A stretch of 64,000 bases of DNA from Opitutaceae bacterium (GCA_041395105.1 JAWLBB010000001.1:1178001-1242000); one strand, 5' to 3'; shown: positions 51,086 through 60,428, counted from the stretch's first letter. Notes: a model not told the origin generated them from the sequence alone. Made by a program: numbers and translations.

Positions 51086-52423
51086 CTAGACCACGCCGTA
51101 GGCCTTGACCGCCTCGGCCACCCGGAGGAAACCGGCCACGTTGGCTCCGAAGGCGTAATCCTCCTTGCGGTGGTAGCGCAGGGCCACCCGGGCGCAGTCG
51201 TTGTGGATGGAAGCCATGATCTTCTTGAGTTGCTGGTCGACCGTGCGGAAAGTCCACTGTTCCTGGGAGGCGTTCTGGCGCATCTCGAGGGCGGAGACGG
51301 CCACGCCGCCGGCATTGGCGGCCTTGGCCGGTCCATAGAGCATGCCGGCCTTTCGGAAGACCTCGATCGCGTCCGGGGTGGAGGGCATATTGGCTCCCTC
51401 AGCCACCAGTTGGCACTTATGCCCGGCCAGGGCTTCGGCATCCTTCTGGTTGAGCTCGTTCTGGGTGGCGCAGGGGAAGGCCATGTCGCAGGGGATTTCC
51501 CAGATGCGGGCGTCCGGTCGAAACTCGGCCCGGGGGCGACGCTTGACGTATTCGCTGATCCGCAGGCGTTCGATCTCCTTGACTGCCTTGAGGATGTCGA
51601 AATCGATCCCGTCGGGATCGTAGGCGACGCCGCTCGAGTCGGAGCAGGCGACCACTCTGGCCCCGAGATCGTTCAGTTTCCGGATGCAGTAGAGGGCGAC
51701 ATTGCCCGAGCCGGAAACCAGGCAGGTCTTGCCCTCGATTTTCTGATTCCGGGTCTTGAGCATCTCTGCGGCAAAGTAAACGGTGCCGAAACCGGTGGCC
51801 TCCTTGCGGCCGAGCGATCCGCCCAGGCCCGGTTCCTTTCCGGTGAGGACGCCCGGTTCGAACCGGTTGGTCAGTTTCTTGTATTGGCCGAACAGATATC
51901 CGATTTCCCTTGAGCCGACCCCGATGTCGCCGGCCGGGACATCGGTCTGGAAGCCGACGTAGCGGAAGAGCTCGCTCATGAAGGCCTGGCAGAAGCGCAT
52001 GATCTCACAGTCGGACTTTCCCTTGGGATCGAAGTCCGCGCCGCCCTTGCCCCCACCGATGGAGAGCCCCGTCAGGCTGTTCTTGAATATCTGCTCAAAG
52101 GCGAGGAACTTGATCGTCCCGAGATCGACGGAGGGGTGAAAGCGGAGTCCGCCCTTGTAGGGTCCGAGGGCGCTGCTGAAGCCGAGCCGATAGCCGCGAT
52201 TGACCTGGATGTCCCCGTTGTCGTCCTGCCAGGCCACCCGGAAAATGATCTGCCGCTCCGGCTCGGTCAGGCGTTCCAGGATGGCGGTCTCCTCGATCTC
52301 GGGGTGTTCGGCCAGCACCGGTTCGAGTGAAGCGAGCACTTCGTGGACAGCCTGAAGGAAAAGAGGCTCCTGTGGGTTTCGTTTCCTGACGGTTTTGAAG
52401 ACACTGGAGAGATAGCCTTTCAT
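51086..52423 (-). CDS. gdhA: NADP-type glutamate dehydrogenase
   Basis: A 445-residue hexameric-type glutamate dehydrogenase that makes glutamate from 2-oxoglutarate and ammonia. Active-site segments: GPYKGGLRFHPSVDLG (Lys), SIGGGKGGADFDPKGKSD, VPAGDIGVGSREIGYLFGQ and coenzyme loop VSGSGNVALYCIRKL. The length (about 445) is that of the bacterial and fungal NADP-dependent class. The neighbouring gene ends leave only 10 nt to the convergent UbiB-like gene. It is likely a single-gene transcript. Confidence 0.97.
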   Translation of the reverse strand: MKGYLSSVFKTVRKRNPQEPLFLQAVHEVLASLEPVLAEHPEIEETAILERLTEPERQIIFRVAWQDDNGDIQVNRGYRLGFSSALGPYKGGLRFHPSVDLGTIKFLAFEQIFKNSLTGLSIGGGKGGADFDPKGKSDCEIMRFCQAFMSELFRYVGFQTDVPAGDIGVGSREIGYLFGQYKKLTNRFEPGVLTGKEPGLGGSLGRKEATGFGTVYFAAEMLKTRNQKIEGKTCLVSGSGNVALYCIRKLNDLGARVVACSDSSGVAYDPDGIDFDILKAVKEIERLRISEYVKRRPRAEFRPDARIWEIPCDMAFPCATQNELNQKDAEALAGHKCQLVAEGANMPSTPDAIEVFRKAGMLYGPAKAANAGGVAVSALEMRQNASQEQWTFRTVDQQLKKIMASIHNDCARVALRYHRKEDYAFGANVAGFLRVAEAVKAYGVV

Positions 52424-52517
52424 GGGATTACCTGGGGAAATTTCGCCGGCTTATGGAAGAAAGAATGGAGGTTCCGGATGCTGATTGGCAGGGAATAGTA
52501 CGGCTCACTCGCTGTCG

Positions 52518-53324
52518 TCAGGCCAGTTGAAGCACCGGCATGACCGCACCGTCGGGTGCGACCGTGGCGAGGCTGTAGGCACGGTTCCCTGAAGTCCTCA
52601 ATTCGGAAAAAGTCCGGTCGACCGCCTCCAGGCTGTTGCAGTCCCGGCTGAGGTGGGCGAGGAAGACGTGTTTCCAGGCGGGGTCGGGACAATCCCGGAG
52701 CAGGTCGCGGGCGGCCTCGTTGGAAAGGTGGCCGTGGCGTCCGGTGATTCTCTGTTTGACCGACCATGGCCGGCGGGTGTCGGCCTTGAGCATCTCGAGA
52801 TCGTGATTGGATTCGAGAACGAGAATGTCGGCCTGGCGGATCCGCTCGCGGACCAGCTCGGTGGCGTAGCCGAGATCGGTCAGCCAGGCGATGCTCTGCA
52901 CCGGACCGAAGAGATCCCCGTTGCCATGGCTGAAAAGGTAGCCGACTGGATCGTGGGCATCGTGGGGAACGGAAAAGCTCTCGATGGTGAGGTCTTGAAA
53001 GGTGAAGCGGGAACCGGTTTCGAAGACCCGCCAGTCCGGTCTGGCCTTGAGTTTGGGGCTGATCGCATGGGCGGTGCCTCGATTGGCGAAAACGGGTAGG
53101 GAACGCTTGCGACAGAGACCGCTCAGACCGGTCGTGTGGTCGCCATGCTCGTGGGTCAGGAAGACGGCGTCGATGGACTCGATCGATTCACCGGTCTCGG
53201 CGAGGAGGGCGGCGATGCGCCGCGCAGAAAAGCCCGCGTCGATGAGGATGCGGGTATTCTCGGTCGCGATGAAGGCGCAGTTGCCGGAACTGCTGCTGCC
53301 GAGGATACTGAATCGAAAAGGCAT
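52518..53324 (-). CDS. WalJ/YycJ-like MBL-fold exonuclease
   Basis: A 268-residue metallo-beta-lactamase protein of the YycJ/WalJ type (double-strand 5'-3' exonuclease-like). It starts FSILGSSSSGNCAFIATENT, typical of the subfamily. The metal motif is FLTHEHGDHTTGL, with further ligands in SVPHDAHDP, LTDLGYATE (Asp), SNHDLEML and RHGHLSNEAA, and a last His in LAHLSRDCN. I chose ATG 53324 because the subfamily begins there. No WalRK two-component genes are near. Confidence 0.9.
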   Translation of the reverse strand: MPFRFSILGSSSSGNCAFIATENTRILIDAGFSARRIAALLAETGESIESIDAVFLTHEHGDHTTGLSGLCRKRSLPVFANRGTAHAISPKLKARPDWRVFETGSRFTFQDLTIESFSVPHDAHDPVGYLFSHGNGDLFGPVQSIAWLTDLGYATELVRERIRQADILVLESNHDLEMLKADTRRPWSVKQRITGRHGHLSNEAARDLLRDCPDPAWKHVFLAHLSRDCNSLEAVDRTFSELRTSGNRAYSLATVAPDGAVMPVLQLA

Positions 53325-53490
53325 TGCCCGCTGACAAAACAAAGTCCAGCCGGCCAGGCAACGGAAAACGGGGAGTCCGGGCATCCCTTTCACAGTCTGG
53401 GACGAAGGATTGGGGCGGTCTCCGGGACAAAGTCCCTTCCGCGATGTCGCATTGACCGCTCCCTGATCCTGGGTATTAGTCTCTTCTTTC

Positions 53491-53976
53491 ATGCCTTCCC
53501 GCGCACCTCAGTCCGTATCGGTCGACCATGGCCCCAGCCGTTCCCTGGAAGGGACGGTCGTGGTGACCCGGCGCGCCCATTTCAATGCCGCGCACCGGCT
53601 GGAAAACACGGAGCGGTCGGAACGGTGGAACCGCAAGACTTTCGGGCCCTGCAACCACCCGAACTGGCACGGGCACAATTACGTTCTGGAAGTCTCCGTG
53701 ATCGGCCGTCCACACCCGTCGACCGGCTACGTGATTGATCTGGGCGAGTTGAAGGCGATCATCGAGCGCGAGATCACCGACAAGTGCGATCACCGCAATC
53801 TCAACCTCGATGTCGATTTTCTCCGGGGGATCATCCCCTCAGCCGAGAATCTGGCCATCGCCTTCTGGAACCAGCTTGAGCCGCAGATCCGCCAGGGCCG
53901 TCTGCACCGCGTCTGTCTCTGGGAAACCGAACGCAACCGGGCGGAATACTCCGGCCCTCACAACCCTCCAAACTGA
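53491..53976 (+). CDS. 6-pyruvoyl-tetrahydropterin synthase family protein
   Basis: A 161-residue PTPS/QueD protein. Zinc-binding histidines are in AHFNAAHRL and NWHGHNY; the catalytic cysteine lies in FGPCNHPNWHGHNY (close to the eukaryotic pattern C-x-x-x-x-x-H-G-H-N-Y). The pterin-anchoring Glu is in LWETERN. The extended 20-residue N-terminus is unusual. It stands before folE2 and an SDR gene, which suggests tetrahydropterin formation (6-pyruvoyl-tetrahydropterin) and not queuosine, because no queC/queE/queF is here. Both readings remain possible. Confidence 0.88.
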   Translation: MPSRAPQSVSVDHGPSRSLEGTVVVTRRAHFNAAHRLENTERSERWNRKTFGPCNHPNWHGHNYVLEVSVIGRPHPSTGYVIDLGELKAIIEREITDKCDHRNLNLDVDFLRGIIPSAENLAIAFWNQLEPQIRQGRLHRVCLWETERNRAEYSGPHNPPN

Positions 53977-54051
53977 AGAAACTCGGCTGCGAGCCGATCA
54001 GCCGAAGCGGTTATCGTCACCAACCGCGTTTGTTGAAACGAAAAACGATCG

Positions 54052-55032
54052 ATGAAAAAGAAGCAAAAAACAATGTACCTCCACCAGACCGCCGGTGGGG
54101 CTCCGCAGCCGATCAAGCGCGCCTACGACGACGATTTCAAGGTGTCCGAATCCTATCGGGACGGATTGCCGGATATGAACGACGCGGTCGATTCGATCCA
54201 GGGCGCCCATGTGCCGATCCAGCAGGTCGGGGTATCGAATTTCAGACTCCCGCTCAAGTTTGCGGTGAAGGGTGGGGAGCCGGTTGTCCTGGAAACCAGC
54301 GTATCGGGTACGGTTTCCCTGGAGGCCAATCTCAAGGGGATCAACATGTCGCGGATCATGCGGTCCTTTTATGACTACAGGGAGAGGCTCTTTACCCCGG
54401 ATACGGTCAAGGTCATCCTGACGGCCTATATCCGGAAAGTGGACGCCTTTGACGCGCGAATCCGGCTGAGTTTTTCTTATCCCATTCTGCAGAAGAGTCT
54501 GCGCAGCGAGAATCAGGGCTACCAGTATTATGACGCCGTCTTTGAGGGAGTGATGAGTCGCGACGGATCCTTTCGCCGCTTCATCCATCTGGACTTCGTC
54601 TATTCCTCGGCCTGTCCCTGTTCGGCGGAACTGGCTGAGCACGCCCGCGATACCCGGGGAGTTTACAGCATTCCACACAGCCAGCGCAGCAAAGCGCGGA
54701 TCTCCGTCGAGATTGCGGAAGGTCGCAAGCTGGCGATCGAAGACCTCCAGAAGCATTGCCTGAAGGCCCTGCGGACCGAGACGCAGGTGATCGTCAAACG
54801 GGAGGATGAACAGGCCTTTGCCGAAATGAACGGTGCCTATATCAAGTTCGTCGAGGACGCCGCCCGCCTGGTTTATGAGCAGTTGGCGGCCGATTCGCGG
54901 ATTCGCGATTTCCAGGTCGCCTGTTCCCACCTGGAGTCCCTCCATTCCCATGACGCGGTCTCGGTCATCTGTCGAGGGGTCCCGGGCGGATTCAAGGCGG
55001 ACTTCACCGATTTTCAATCGTTGGTCTGCTGA
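54052..55032 (+). CDS. folE2: GTP cyclohydrolase FolE2 (type IB)
   Basis: A 326-residue GTP cyclohydrolase of the metal-flexible IB class. It makes 7,8-dihydroneopterin triphosphate. Family motifs: VPIQQVGVSNFRLPLKF near the N-terminus, GINMSRIMRSFYDY, VYSSACPCSAELAEHA (catalytic and metal-ligand Cys), IPHSQRSKARI and VICRGVPGGF at the end. FolE2 is often used when zinc is scarce. It lies between PTPS and an SDR gene with short gaps (75 and 14 nt), so the product can flow to the PTPS. Confidence 0.95.
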   Translation: MKKKQKTMYLHQTAGGAPQPIKRAYDDDFKVSESYRDGLPDMNDAVDSIQGAHVPIQQVGVSNFRLPLKFAVKGGEPVVLETSVSGTVSLEANLKGINMSRIMRSFYDYRERLFTPDTVKVILTAYIRKVDAFDARIRLSFSYPILQKSLRSENQGYQYYDAVFEGVMSRDGSFRRFIHLDFVYSSACPCSAELAEHARDTRGVYSIPHSQRSKARISVEIAEGRKLAIEDLQKHCLKALRTETQVIVKREDEQAFAEMNGAYIKFVEDAARLVYEQLAADSRIRDFQVACSHLESLHSHDAVSVICRGVPGGFKADFTDFQSLVC

Positions 55033-55046
55033 CGGCTTCCCGAACG

Positions 55047-55769
55047 ATGTCCGACCCGAAGGAGCACCCGCCTGTCATTGTCATCACGGGCGCCAGCCAG
55101 GGTATCGGCGCGGCTCTGGCGGATGTATTTGCCCGGGAGACGGGCTGTCGTCTGGCCCTGCTGGCCCGGAATCGGGACCGCCTGGAGGTGGTGGCCGCGG
55201 CCTGTCGGTCGTTCGGCAGGGAGACCCTGGTGTTTGCATGTGACGTGACGGACGCGGCGGCGGTCGAAGCGGTCTCCCGGCAGGTTCTCGATCAATGGGG
55301 AGCGCCCCACGTCCTGATCAACAATGCCGGTCGCTTTATCGGAGCATCCTTTCTGGAAACCTCGATCGGGCAATTCGACGACTTGATCGCGGCCAATCTG
55401 CGGACCGTTTTTCTGGTATCGAAGGCCTTTGTCCCGGCGATGGTGGCGGAGGGGCGGGGCCATGTCTTCAATATGTCGTCGATCGCCGGTTTGGATGCCT
55501 ATCCCGGGGGAACCGCCTATGGTGCCGCCAAGTTTGGAGTGACCGGGCTCAGCCGGGTGATGCGACGGGAATTGATGGATCACGGCATCAGGGTGACCAC
55601 GGTTTTTCCCGGAGCCACCTTCACGCCTTCGTGGGATGGATCCGGAGTATCCGCGGAGGTGATGATGCCGGCGGAGGATGTGGCCCGTTCGTTCTTCGAC
55701 GCGTGGAAGATGAGTTCCCGCACGGTGGTGGAGGAGATCATCCTGCGTCCGATCGGCGGCGATCTTTAG
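55047..55769 (+). CDS. Short-chain dehydrogenase, possible sepiapterin-reductase role
   Basis: A 240-residue classical SDR. Cofactor motif VITGASQGIGAALADVFAR; NNAG as LINNAGRFIG; catalytic Ser in NMSSIAGLD; Y-x-x-x-K as YGAAKFGV. Sequence alone does not give the substrate. Its place 14 nt after folE2, which follows a PTPS, makes sepiapterin-reductase-like reduction of 6-pyruvoyl-tetrahydropterin plausible. Another possibility is general ketone reduction. It ends the operon. Confidence 0.88.
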   Translation: MSDPKEHPPVIVITGASQGIGAALADVFARETGCRLALLARNRDRLEVVAAACRSFGRETLVFACDVTDAAAVEAVSRQVLDQWGAPHVLINNAGRFIGASFLETSIGQFDDLIAANLRTVFLVSKAFVPAMVAEGRGHVFNMSSIAGLDAYPGGTAYGAAKFGVTGLSRVMRRELMDHGIRVTTVFPGATFTPSWDGSGVSAEVMMPAEDVARSFFDAWKMSSRTVVEEIILRPIGGDL

Positions 55770-55928
55770 GTGGAGCGTCCTTCTCCGTCCGTCGGCTGGT
55801 GAGGGCTGAAGCCGAACTGATTTCGACACGGCGCCGAGTTGGCGTCTCCCGTGTTCATGAGGTCACCTGGACACACCAACGAGTCCTCATCCCGAGGCGA
55901 CGAACCGGAGTGGACTTCCGGGTGATGC

Positions 55929-56624
55929 CTATTCCCGCTCGAAGGCGCGCAGGCGTGCCATCAGCGGCTGGGCCGGAGGGGGCACGCGCAGCCAGGTGCT
56001 GAGCAGGACTTCAGGTGAGGAGTAATTCGTGTTGTAGAAGGCCTTGTTCGCCTTGTCGTCGACGGAGACCCATCCACCCTTGACGGTGGCGCCGGCAAAC
56101 AGGCCGGAAGCTGCGGAATAGACGAGGACTTCGGCTTTGAAGAGATCGAAATTCTCGGTGTTCTTTCCGACCGGTCCGGCGACCGCCTTGGCATCGACGC
56201 CGACATTGAACCGTCCGGTGTAGGCCCTGGTGACGGCATCGTCGGACATGAGCAGATAGATGTTATTGACTTCGGTGTAGCCGGCCTGGAGTCCGAAGCT
56301 GGCCTGTCCGGCGGTCACGAATCCGGGAGTGCCCCATTGGCCGGTCTGGGGAATGCGGATGACCATGACGCCGGTTCCTCCCTGGCCGCCGAAGATGAGA
56401 CCGCCTCGATATTGGTTGAGGATGATGATGCCCTTGGCCTGGCGCAGGATCTCGCGTGGAATCGTCGTCTCGGCATTCATCATGATCAACTCGAGAACGT
56501 ACTCGGCCGTGGTCATCCGGTCGGCCAGTTTTTCGGTGTACGGTTTCTTTTCACCGCCGTAGGTGACCGACGCGAGGGCGACCGAGAGGAAGATGAGGAG
56601 GAGGGAACGCAGGTTCGTCTTCAT
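55929..56624 (-). CDS. Exported SYLF-domain lipid-binding protein
   Basis: A 231-residue protein with a signal peptide (residues 1-24, NLRSLLLIFLSVALASVTYG). The SYLF/Ysc84 domain follows: IPREILRQAKGIIILNQYRG, FGGQGGTGVMVIR, VTAGQASFGLQAGYTEVNNI, LLMSDDAVTRAYTGRFNVGV and AEVLVYSAASGLFAGATVKG. Bacterial members are periplasmic or outer-membrane proteins that bind phosphoinositide-type or other lipids; their role is unclear. Single gene. Confidence 0.88.
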   Translation of the reverse strand: MKTNLRSLLLIFLSVALASVTYGGEKKPYTEKLADRMTTAEYVLELIMMNAETTIPREILRQAKGIIILNQYRGGLIFGGQGGTGVMVIRIPQTGQWGTPGFVTAGQASFGLQAGYTEVNNIYLLMSDDAVTRAYTGRFNVGVDAKAVAGPVGKNTENFDLFKAEVLVYSAASGLFAGATVKGGWVSVDDKANKAFYNTNYSSPEVLLSTWLRVPPPAQPLMARLRAFERE

Positions 56625-56822
56625 TTGAAATTGAGGATCAAGGAGTGAGGACAGTCGAATTCGACCAAAAAAGCAATGGCTAAGACCGCCTCTAGGCCGT
56701 CCCTTTTGCAGGGCCCGTCGACAGGCCATTGATGAATCGTGCCTGAAGACGGATCGTCGTAGATGGGAAGGTCTTCAGGATTTGTTCTGTCATGAAGACC
56801 TCCAGACAGATCGGCTGTTCCT

Positions 56823-58616
56823 TCATCCGGCATCAATCCTGCCGCCGGGCGGAAATCGTTGAGTGACTTCGCGGAGGACCTCTTCGTTCGACCGGAGTTT
56901 CCCGGGGCCGACCAGAACGTTGAGGCGTTCGATGATTTTCTGGATGATTCCGTCCGGGCAGGAAGCCCCTCCGGTGATGAGGATGGTGAGCGGTTCCGGC
57001 GCGGCGGGAAAGGTCAGGTTTTCGGTCCTGCCGCCCGCAGGATCGCCGGAATTGGCGGGGAAATGGTAGTGATCCACGGAGTCGAGGGAATGGATATCAC
57101 GTTCCGACTGGATATAGACTGCCCGCGGGCCGAGTTGCCGGGTGCAGAGTCGGTAGAGCTGATAGGTATTGGAACTGTTGCGACCGCCGACGACGATCGC
57201 CCGGTCGGGCTTGAGGGCGAGAGCCTTTCCGAGGGCGTCCTGGTTGACCTGGGTGGCGTAGCAAAGGGTGTCGCCGCGGCTCTGGCCGTAGAGGTGGTCG
57301 CGAATCCGGTCCGGACCGAACTTGCGTGCAAGGATTCCCTCGAAGTAGTCGATGATGGCCACGGTTTCGTTGCGCAGAAGTGTGGTCTGATTGACCACGG
57401 CAATCCGGTTGAGGTGCCGGGTCGGGTCAAACCCGTCGGTGTGACGACCGGCGAAAAAGCTCAGTTCCTGCCGCAGAAGAGCGGGATCGGTTTCGAGGAT
57501 CATCCGCCCGATCCGCCGGGCCTCGTCCAGGTTGCGGACAATCAGGGCGGGAGCGTTCTGAGCCGTATTGGAGAAAGTGGCCTTGGTTTCTTCGTGCTCT
57601 GATTTTCCGTGAATGATGACCGTATAGCCGTCGTGTCCGACCGTGCGGGCGACCTTCCATACTTTTTCCACAAGCATGCAGGTGGCGTCGTGGGCATGAA
57701 CGGCAATTCCCCGGGTGATCAGGCGGCGTTTGTCCTCGTTGGTCGCGCCGAAGGCCGGGATGATGACAATATCGTCGCTCGTCAGGCTGTCCCAGTAGAG
57801 TCGGCCGGATTCGGGATCGGGCAGCGGGACGCCCCGGTCGGTCTGAAGGTAGCGCAGGCCGCGCATCCGGAGGTCCTCGTTGACGAAGGGATTATGGATG
57901 AGCTCGCTCAACATGAAGACCCGGCGGTCGGGGTATTGGCCGAGGGTTTCATAGGCGCGCTCGATTGCGTTCTGAACGCCGAGACAGAAGCCAAAGTGAC
58001 TGGGCAGGATGTAGCGGATTGCGCCGAAATCGAGCAGGGCCGGTTCGGCCGAGGTGCGTTCGCGGCTGCGCTTGACCTGCTTGATCGCCTCGCAAAGCGG
58101 GCTGAGGTAAAGTCCCCGGGCCCGGGAATCGAGGAGGTAGGCATCCCGGTTGCGTTGCCGGTCGGTCCTGAAGCGATAGATGTAGTCGCGATCCGTGAGA
58201 TCGAGGTATCCGATGCGGACGGCATGGGAATGCAATTCGGGGATCATCGCCTTGATCAGAGGCGAGACCGCGTCGGTCCGGGTGGAGAGGGCGGTCAGTT
58301 CGTCGATGGAGAACGAGTTTGCCTCCGATTGATCGGGGTCGCGGTGTGGCGAATGACCCGCGTAGCGGGCAAAGAAGACCTCGACCCGACCGATTTCCGG
58401 ATCGGAGAAGCTGAACCCCCGGGTGACCGGGGCGGGCTGACCGCTGAAGATCTCGACCTGCCGGGCGGCCGCCATCTCCACCTCACCGGAAGGAACCCTG
58501 GATTGAAAATGAGTCGGCATCCAGGGCCCACCGGATTCGCCCTGCCGGAGGAGGAGCCGGTTCTGCGGGTCGAAGAGGAGGATAACGAGAGAGGTGTGGG
58601 TGCCCATATCCGGCAT
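56823..58616 (-). CDS. ispH: IspH with N-terminal Nudix-like domain
   Basis: A 597-residue protein. Residues about 205-585 are 4-hydroxy-3-methylbut-2-enyl diphosphate reductase of the plant/cyanobacterial type: SHFGFCLGVQNAIERAYETL (first cluster Cys), ELIHNPFVNEDL, VIIPAFGATNEDKR, HAHDATCMLVEKVWK (second Cys), IIHGKSEHEETKATF, VVNQTTLLRNET and ITGGASCPDGII (third Cys). It makes IPP and DMAPP with a [4Fe-4S] cluster. Residues 1-140 look like a Nudix fold (HTSLVILLFDPQNRLLLRQG), similar in start to IPP isomerase type I, but the Nudix box is not conserved. Free-standing IspH is about 310-400 residues. Confidence 0.88.
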   Translation of the reverse strand: MPDMGTHTSLVILLFDPQNRLLLRQGESGGPWMPTHFQSRVPSGEVEMAAARQVEIFSGQPAPVTRGFSFSDPEIGRVEVFFARYAGHSPHRDPDQSEANSFSIDELTALSTRTDAVSPLIKAMIPELHSHAVRIGYLDLTDRDYIYRFRTDRQRNRDAYLLDSRARGLYLSPLCEAIKQVKRSRERTSAEPALLDFGAIRYILPSHFGFCLGVQNAIERAYETLGQYPDRRVFMLSELIHNPFVNEDLRMRGLRYLQTDRGVPLPDPESGRLYWDSLTSDDIVIIPAFGATNEDKRRLITRGIAVHAHDATCMLVEKVWKVARTVGHDGYTVIIHGKSEHEETKATFSNTAQNAPALIVRNLDEARRIGRMILETDPALLRQELSFFAGRHTDGFDPTRHLNRIAVVNQTTLLRNETVAIIDYFEGILARKFGPDRIRDHLYGQSRGDTLCYATQVNQDALGKALALKPDRAIVVGGRNSSNTYQLYRLCTRQLGPRAVYIQSERDIHSLDSVDHYHFPANSGDPAGGRTENLTFPAAPEPLTILITGGASCPDGIIQKIIERLNVLVGPGKLRSNEEVLREVTQRFPPGGRIDAG

Positions 58617-58768
58617 GTGTTCGGTCAGTCTGTTTCGCGGAGCGTGGTGGCGTCGAGCGAAACCATCTTGAGTGCCAGTTTGCCCAAGGCGTCTTCCGTC
58701 TCAAGTGAGGTCTCGACTTTAGGGAGGCCCTCGTCTTGGATTTCGAGTCGAAAGGCAGGGTGATTGAC

Positions 58769-59719
58769 GTGAACAATCCGTGGCATGTCGTCCTGGGAGG
58801 CGGACCCCTGGGCATGGGGGTGGCCGATCGTCTGATTCGCCAGGGACGTCCGGTCCGGGTGGCGACTCTTTCCAGCGATCCCGATCTTCCCGGTGCGGAG
58901 TGTGTCCATCTGGACGCGTCGGATGCCGACCGGGTTCACCGGATCTGCGCGGATGCGGCCGTCCTGTATTTCTGCGCGAGTCCCCCTGGAGATGCTCCGG
59001 ATGAATTGGTTCTCATGGTTCAGGGAGTGACCGCCGGGCTTGCCCGCGCCGGGTGCCGGCTGGTTTACGCTGAGTCGCTTCTGGCCTGCGGGCCGTGCGA
59101 TCCTCATTTTCAGGAGACCGGCCGGCACCACCCGGTCGGACCGGAAGGGCGGGCGCGGGCTGCCGCGGTGGCGCATATCATGGAGTCCCACCGTATGGGC
59201 CGACTGGGTGTCGACGTGGTCCGATCGTCGGATTTCTTCGGTCCCAAGGTGACCCGTGGTTATCTGGGGGAGCGTGTCTTCGGGCCGGCCATTCGGGGTG
59301 GGTCGATCCTTCTCCGGGGAGATCCTGAAGCCCGACACGACTTCTCCTATGTGGACGACTTTGCCCGGGCCATGGTGGGGATTGGTGGAGAGGCCGGAGC
59401 TTTCGGTCGGATCTGGCATACCCCACCGGTGGTGCCTTCCCGGACCAATCGGGAAATGATCGACAGGATCATCGAGCTGGCGGGGTCGGGAGCGACCCGC
59501 CATTTCCTGCCTGAATGGCTGGCGTCACTGGAAGCCGGGCTCAGCCGACAGGCCCGGCGGCACCAGGAGTCGGCATTCTTGAGGAATCAGCCCGTCGTTG
59601 TGCAGGCGACCCGACTCAAGATGCGGTTCGGCTTTACCGCCACCCCGACCGACGAAGCGATCGGAGCGACCATCGAGTGGTATGGAAAACAGTGGCCGGG
59701 ACGCAAATCGTCGGCCTGA
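58769..59719 (+). CDS. NAD-dependent epimerase/dehydratase-like protein
   Basis: A 316-residue extended-SDR protein. The nucleotide motif is HVVLGGGPLGMGVADRLIRQ (a G-x-G-x-x-G variant), and further family segments are FCASPP, RSSDFFGPKV, DFSYVDDFARAMVGIG and IWHTPP. The Y-x-x-x-K is not clear: YAESLLACGP occupies the usual Ser/Tyr region, so catalysis is doubtful. I prefer the GTG at 58769 with AAGGCAGG 10 nt upstream; an in-frame GTG at 58760 and TTG at 58736 are alternatives. Divergent from ispH. Confidence 0.78.
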   Translation: MNNPWHVVLGGGPLGMGVADRLIRQGRPVRVATLSSDPDLPGAECVHLDASDADRVHRICADAAVLYFCASPPGDAPDELVLMVQGVTAGLARAGCRLVYAESLLACGPCDPHFQETGRHHPVGPEGRARAAAVAHIMESHRMGRLGVDVVRSSDFFGPKVTRGYLGERVFGPAIRGGSILLRGDPEARHDFSYVDDFARAMVGIGGEAGAFGRIWHTPPVVPSRTNREMIDRIIELAGSGATRHFLPEWLASLEAGLSRQARRHQESAFLRNQPVVVQATRLKMRFGFTATPTDEAIGATIEWYGKQWPGRKSSA

Positions 59720-59738
59720 TCGGCTCGGCGGACCCCCG

Positions 59739-60428
59739 TCAGTTTTCCAAGGTCGGCGTAGCGGATTTCATGGCCCCACTCTCCATCTCACTGGATAGGC
59801 CATCAAACCAATTGATGTACATCTCCTTTTCCCTGGAGAGATCGTCCTTGGCGATGGTGAAACGTACTCCGCCCATCTGGTCGACCATGGCGAGGAAGCG
59901 GTGACCGGTCTGCGAATCGGCCAATTCGAGTTCCACAACGGCCCGGCCGATGTCGGCTACCTGCACATCGCGACTGTTGATTCCCTCCGGAGAGGAGACG
60001 TCGGTGATGGCGGTGCGGACGCGAAGCGTCTTGGGACCCGCGACGGGGACCTTCATGAACCGGTCCTTCAATTTCTGATTGAGCCACTCGTTGAGGTATT
60101 GAGTCAGCCGTTCCTTTTCCGCCGCGGTCAGATCGAGGCCGGGTTTCAGGTAGGCGAAGGAGACCGGATCAATGACCACCTTGCCGTAGTCCTTGAGGTC
60201 GGCTTCAGGATCGATGTAGATCTTGCGTCCAACAACCGCGAATTCCGGTGCCTTGGCCAGCTTGAGAGCGGAATAATCCCCAAGGAAGCCGCTCTCGGGA
60301 AGATTCGGGATCTGGTAGGTGATCTGTCCTCCGGGGACTGGATTATCCGGCGTCGTGCAACCGGAAGTGATCAGAAGCGCCGCGGCGGCCGCGGCGGAGA
60401 CGATGAGGACTCGCGAAGAATGGAACAT
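59739..60428 (-). CDS. DUF3313-type lipoprotein
   Basis: A 229-residue lipoprotein. The signal peptide ends with the lipobox ITSGC (Cys24). The rest resembles DUF3313: SGFLGDYSALKLA, KVVIDPVSFAY, AEKERLTQYLNEWLNQKLKD, VAGPKTLRVRTAITDVSSPE and VELELADSQTG. It would be a periplasm-facing lipoprotein of unknown role. It converges with the epimerase-like gene with 19 nt between stops. Confidence 0.8.
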   Translation of the reverse strand: MFHSSRVLIVSAAAAAALLITSGCTTPDNPVPGGQITYQIPNLPESGFLGDYSALKLAKAPEFAVVGRKIYIDPEADLKDYGKVVIDPVSFAYLKPGLDLTAAEKERLTQYLNEWLNQKLKDRFMKVPVAGPKTLRVRTAITDVSSPEGINSRDVQVADIGRAVVELELADSQTGHRFLAMVDQMGGVRFTIAKDDLSREKEMYINWFDGLSSEMESGAMKSATPTLEN

